Origin: Candidatus Acidiferrales bacterium
GTDB taxonomy: Bacteria; Acidobacteriota; Terriglobia; Acidiferrales; UBA7541
Direction of reading: 5' to 3'
Length of the DNA: 45,776 nucleotides
Assembly: GCA_030037355.1 (NCBI GenBank)
Contig: JASHRL010000301.1
Coordinates: 1-45,776, forward strand
The notes under the pieces were generated by a model. That model was not told the origin of the DNA and made no database searches. It worked only from the letters and a program-made list of their open reading frames with translations. Both the position numbers and the translations under genes were made by a program. Shown here one piece after another: positions 43,358-45,776 of the stretch. Numbering within the stretch: position 1 is the first letter of the stretch; the number at the start of each line of letters is the position of its first letter.

Positions 43358-43379
43358 AGCGCCGGTGGTCGGCGCTTTT
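43358..43379 (+). terminator. hairpin with T-run between int and xis (plus-strand orientation)
   Basis: AGCGCCG, a 5-base loop GTGGT, CGGCGCT then TTT: a 7-bp GC-rich stem followed by T's on the plus strand. For the leftward int and xis genes it lacks a T-run, so it would stop rightward (antisense) transcripts entering int. It may instead be a simple hairpin. Confidence 0.35.
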
Positions 43380-43451
43380 GTCATCAGCGAATTGCTCGCC
43401 TTCGACGATGATTCGATTCTATGCAGGAGGAGGCGGACGCGGCCCACCTCT

Positions 43452-44615
43452 CTACGCTGCCGCGTCGTTCACCTGCTTGCGTAGCGTGGGGTCGGTTCGC
43501 TTGACCGCCCGCAAATAAGACATCGTTGTTTCAATGTCGGCGTGGCCGAGCAGCTTTTGAATCGTGTAGATGTCCACGCCAGCGCGGCAAAGAGTGGTCG
43601 CGTACAGGACTCTGAAACTGTGCATCGGCTTTGTTGGAACATCGACTCCGGCACGCTTCGCCACCCGCTTCACGATGCGGTCAATATGGATGTCCGGCTT
43701 TCCATCACTTCTTGCGAAAAGCAGAGAACCGCTCAGCGTCGCCACGTAAGCTGCTAGGGTCTCAATCAGGCGGTCATTAACCGGGACGGTTCGCTCCTCG
43801 CAATCCTTCGTCTGAAATCCCAATTCGGGCTTTGACCGAGTGCGGATTGTCTTCTCCGCAAAGTTGATGTCGGACTCTTGGGAGTGAACGATTTCGCCTT
43901 TTCGGAAGCCCGACCCTCGGGCGAGCAGGATAAGGACGCGCTCCTTGTCGGCCTTGCAGACCGCCAGCATTTTCCGAATGTCTTCGTCAGTCCAAGGCTC
44001 ATATTCATGATGCTCGGCCTTTGGCCAATCGGTCTGTTTGACGAGTCCGCGTTTCCCATACCGATTCAGGAATGTGACGACGTAGGCGAACAGATTCCGG
44101 GCAGTGTAGCCGCGGCCGTGCTCGGTTTCGCACGTCGCCTTGAAATTCATGACGCAGGGTCGTTCGATTTCGTCTACGTACTCGACCTTGCATCTTCGTT
44201 GAAACAGTTTGATTGCGTGGCTGTACGCATCATAGGTTTTCGGACGCTTGTGCTCTTGAATTTCGACAAGATATTCGTTGGCCGCATCACGAAGGCGGGT
44301 TCGTTGTCCGCCAACTTCTTTCGAGTCCTCGTTGAGAGGGATGCCGAAAGACTTGGCATTCAGGGCGGCTTCCATCCGGCGCATCGCGTTCAGCGCCTTT
44401 GGCGCGTCGCTTCCGGCAGGTTTCAGGATACGCTTGCCCTTGTCGGTGTAGCGGAGGTAATAGCCAAACGTCCGCTCGACCGCGACTTCCTCTCCTCCAA
44501 TGATGGCGACTCCCGATTTGATTTTCCCGTTTTTCGTGAATGCAGGACTCACGAAGCTCGACTTGCGGTCTCCAGCGTTGACCTTTACTCTGACTTGCAG
44601 CTTGACCTTGCTCAT
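43452..44615 (-). CDS. tyrosine recombinase / integrase
   Basis: This 387-aa protein is a phage-type tyrosine integrase. All catalytic residues are present: Arg238 in SGFRKGEI, Lys270 in GFQTKDCEE, His332-x-x-Arg335 in MHSFRVLYAT, His358 in LLGHADIET and nucleophile Tyr367 in MSYLRA. The N-terminal arm-binding and core-binding domains occupy about 1-200. It starts at 44615, about 160 bp from the tRNA-Glu 3' end, the position expected for an integrase using that tRNA. It recombines the 17-bp core. Confidence 0.95.
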   Translation of the reverse strand: MSKVKLQVRVKVNAGDRKSSFVSPAFTKNGKIKSGVAIIGGEEVAVERTFGYYLRYTDKGKRILKPAGSDAPKALNAMRRMEAALNAKSFGIPLNEDSKEVGGQRTRLRDAANEYLVEIQEHKRPKTYDAYSHAIKLFQRRCKVEYVDEIERPCVMNFKATCETEHGRGYTARNLFAYVVTFLNRYGKRGLVKQTDWPKAEHHEYEPWTDEDIRKMLAVCKADKERVLILLARGSGFRKGEIVHSQESDINFAEKTIRTRSKPELGFQTKDCEERTVPVNDRLIETLAAYVATLSGSLLFARSDGKPDIHIDRIVKRVAKRAGVDVPTKPMHSFRVLYATTLCRAGVDIYTIQKLLGHADIETTMSYLRAVKRTDPTLRKQVNDAAA

Positions 44616-44702
44616 GTGCTTTTCCTTTCCCTGAATAGTACTGAGCGAAAGGAAAAAGCTCCGGGCCTACTTTTGAGAATCTAGCAAAGTGCTCGAAAAA
44701 AG

Positions 44703-44732
44703 TGGCAACAGTGCTCTCAAAAGTGGCAACAC
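44703..44732 (+). repeat. right arm-type integrase-binding repeats (candidate)
   Basis: TGGCAACA occurs at 44703-44710 and TGGCAACAC at 44724-44732, in the same orientation as the pair inside the left end (18356-18374). They lie between the integrase start and the tRNA core, where integrase arm sites are expected. Confidence 0.6.
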
Positions 44733-44772
44733 ACTTTTGTAAACCCTCGGTTCTATTGGCTTTCTGAAGATA

Positions 44773-44789
44773 TGGTAGCGATACCGGGA
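44773..44789 (+). repeat. right attachment-site core (within tRNA-Glu)
   Basis: TGGTAGCGATACCGGGA at the tRNA 3' end, identical to 18209-18225. The element is joined here so that the tRNA stays complete. Confidence 0.9.
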
Positions 44790-44847
44790 ATCGAACCCGG
44801 ATTTGAGCCTTGAGAGGGCTCCGTCCTAACCGTTAGACGATATCGCC
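44773..44847 (-). tRNA. tRNA-Glu (anticodon CTC)
   Basis: The minus strand folds as a tRNA: acceptor GGCGATA/TATCGCT, D arm GTCTAACGGTTAGGAC, anticodon stem GAGCC/GGCTC with loop CTCTCAA (anticodon CTC), T arm CCGGG-TTCGATT-CCCGG, and an encoded CCA end. It is the integration target: its 3' 17 bases are repeated at 18209. Because the tRNA is complete, the element replaced its own 3' end. Confidence 0.96.
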
Positions 44848-45051
44848 CCACGGACAATCAGCCGGCAAGGCAACAGATTTAACTCAGCCTCGCAATGCAA
44901 TGCCGCAATTTTCGCATGCCTGTACGTTAGCCGCAAGTAGGGCCAACCACCCGTCGAAGTCACGCGCATGAATCTGCCTTCTGTTATGATTCCGCGAAAC
45001 CCTGCAGGGCTGGAATCCGTCTGTCTTGGCACACGAAAAGGGGTGGATCCT

Positions 45052-45776
45052 ATGACGAAAAAGAGTTCTTTTTCGAAGTTGGTTGCCTGTCTCGCGATTT
45101 TGGTCTTGCCATTGTTTCTCTTCACGCGGAAGGGTCACGCAGATGGTTCCGCTGCGGCCAAGTCCGCCCACAAAACGTCGAAAGACACGAAAAAGAAGAA
45201 GAGTGCCGAGCCTGCGGCGCAGCCAATGGACGCGGACTACACCGCGAAGATCAAGGAGTACACGACCGAGCCTTATCTATCCACGCCGTTGGTTGACCAT
45301 CTTCCCGCATCGAGCACTGTGCCTACGCCCGACAAAGTTCTCGGCTACATCATCGGCACGCCCAACAAGCTCACACATGTCGCCGATATTTACCGCTACT
45401 ACCACGCGCTCGAAAAGGCTTCGCCGCGCGTCCGCACATTTATCACCGGCAAGAGCGAAGAGGGACGCGATTTTATGGTTGTTGCTATCAGCGATGAACA
45501 GAATATCGCGCAGCTCGATCACTATCGCGACATCACGGCAAAGCTCGCAGACCCGCGAAAGATCAGTTCTGAGGAAGCGACGGAACTCGAGCAAACCGGC
45601 AAGCCCTTTTACTGGCTGTCCGGTTCGATTCACTCGCCGGAGACCGGCTCTCCGGAAATGCTGATGGAGCTGGCCTACCGGCTTGCGGTCGAAGATTCGC
45701 CGATGATCGAACAGATTCGCAAGAACGTCATCGTGCTCATCACGCCGGTTCTCGAAGTGGATGGCCGCGATCGCGA
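45052..45776 (+). CDS. secreted M14-type zinc carboxypeptidase (partial)
   Basis: The frame is open to the window end (about 241 codons seen). It starts MTKKSSFSKLVACLAIL, a signal peptide or anchor, followed by a lysine/alanine-rich linker. The M14 region shows YRYYHALEKASPRVRTF (about residue 125), SEEGRDFMVVAIS and the zinc motif SGSIHSPETGSPEM, with His194 and Glu197 of HxxE, then NVIVLITPVLEVDGRDR. The rest of the active site is beyond the window. A GAAAAGGGGTGG ribosome site lies upstream. It is chromosomal, on the far side of the tRNA from the element. Confidence 0.88.
   Translation, partial: MTKKSSFSKLVACLAILVLPLFLFTRKGHADGSAAAKSAHKTSKDTKKKKSAEPAAQPMDADYTAKIKEYTTEPYLSTPLVDHLPASSTVPTPDKVLGYIIGTPNKLTHVADIYRYYHALEKASPRVRTFITGKSEEGRDFMVVAISDEQNIAQLDHYRDITAKLADPRKISSEEATELEQTGKPFYWLSGSIHSPETGSPEMLMELAYRLAVEDSPMIEQIRKNVIVLITPVLEVDGRDR

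Larger units (their letters stand above)
18209..44789. mobile_element. tRNA-Glu-integrated element (about 26.6 kb) carrying defence and repair genes
   Basis: The element lies between two copies of a 17-bp sequence taken from the 3' end of tRNA-Glu. The tyrosine integrase gene is next to the intact tRNA, an excisionase-like gene follows it, and arm-type repeats sit inside both ends. Contents: a replication protein with internal iterons, three DNA methyltransferases of different classes, a frameshifted restriction helicase, GIY-YIG and TM0106 nucleases, an unknown nuclease pair, a serine recombinase, and a PolB2/RecA-like cassette. I see no capsid, terminase, relaxase or secretion genes. It fits a satellite-like or integrative mobilisable element. 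Whether it is still mobile is unknown. Confidence 0.88.

Noticed and set aside
43358-43379. Terminator for the integrase gene
   Set aside because: The T-run follows the stem only on the plus strand, whereas int is transcribed leftward; kept only as a plus-strand hairpin.
1-45776. CRISPR array
   Set aside because: No regularly spaced direct repeats with unique spacers were seen; the only short tandem set is the four 23-bp iterons, which have no spacers and lie in a gene.

Overview
The window looks like a chromosome segment of a soil-type acidobacterium (Acidobacteriota, probably Terriglobia). That assignment is inferred from gene style and order; no marker gene was compared. Two chromosomal blocks flank an integrated element of about 26.6 kb.

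Left chromosome (1-18208). A leftward core-metabolism run reads dgt-like / DUF177-rpmF-plsX-fabD-fabG-map-acpP-fabF-etfB-(secreted protein)-etfA-ETF:quinone oxidoreductase. It couples fatty-acid synthesis (PlsX, FabD, FabG, ACP, FabF) to an electron-transfer-flavoprotein branch that passes electrons to quinone. The run is led by a consensus sigma70 promoter ahead of DUF177 and has a second strong promoter ahead of acpP. Around it lie a DUF374 acyltransferase, a FecR-like secreted protein, a lactate permease, an OsmC protein, two overlapping GNAT acetyltransferases, and a PilZ protein plus small secreted protein behind a sigma54-type site.

Integrated element (18209-44789). A 17-bp direct repeat of the 3' end of tRNA-Glu(CTC) marks both ends. 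The right end carries a tyrosine integrase with all catalytic residues, an excisionase-like protein, an orphan m5C methyltransferase, and a replication protein gene. That gene contains four 23-bp iterons read in all three frames, next to a 12-bp inverted repeat flanking a purine-rich tract, which resembles the lambda O/ori arrangement. Further left come a Dam-like methyltransferase, an envelope trio (TM2, small membrane protein, SPOR protein) and a defence block. The defence block holds a type III-like Mod, a frameshifted Res helicase-nuclease, a GIY-YIG nuclease, a TM0106-type double nuclease, and a divergent pair made of a PD-(D/E)XK protein and an unknown partner. Then come a serine recombinase with a run of coupled small genes and, at the left end, a four-gene cassette: DUF72, a RecA-like protein without a P-loop, a 117-aa protein and a B-family DNA polymerase with an altered motif C. 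No capsid, tail, terminase or conjugation gene was seen, so the element looks like a replicating, satellite-like defence/repair island rather than a full prophage or conjugative element.

Right chromosome (44790-45776). The intact tRNA-Glu is followed by the start of a secreted M14 zinc carboxypeptidase that runs off the window.

Most interesting points: the mobile PolB2/RecA-like cassette as a possible archaeal-type counterpart of the ImuA/ImuB/DnaE2 mutasome; the in-gene iteron origin; and the unrecognised two-gene nuclease module.
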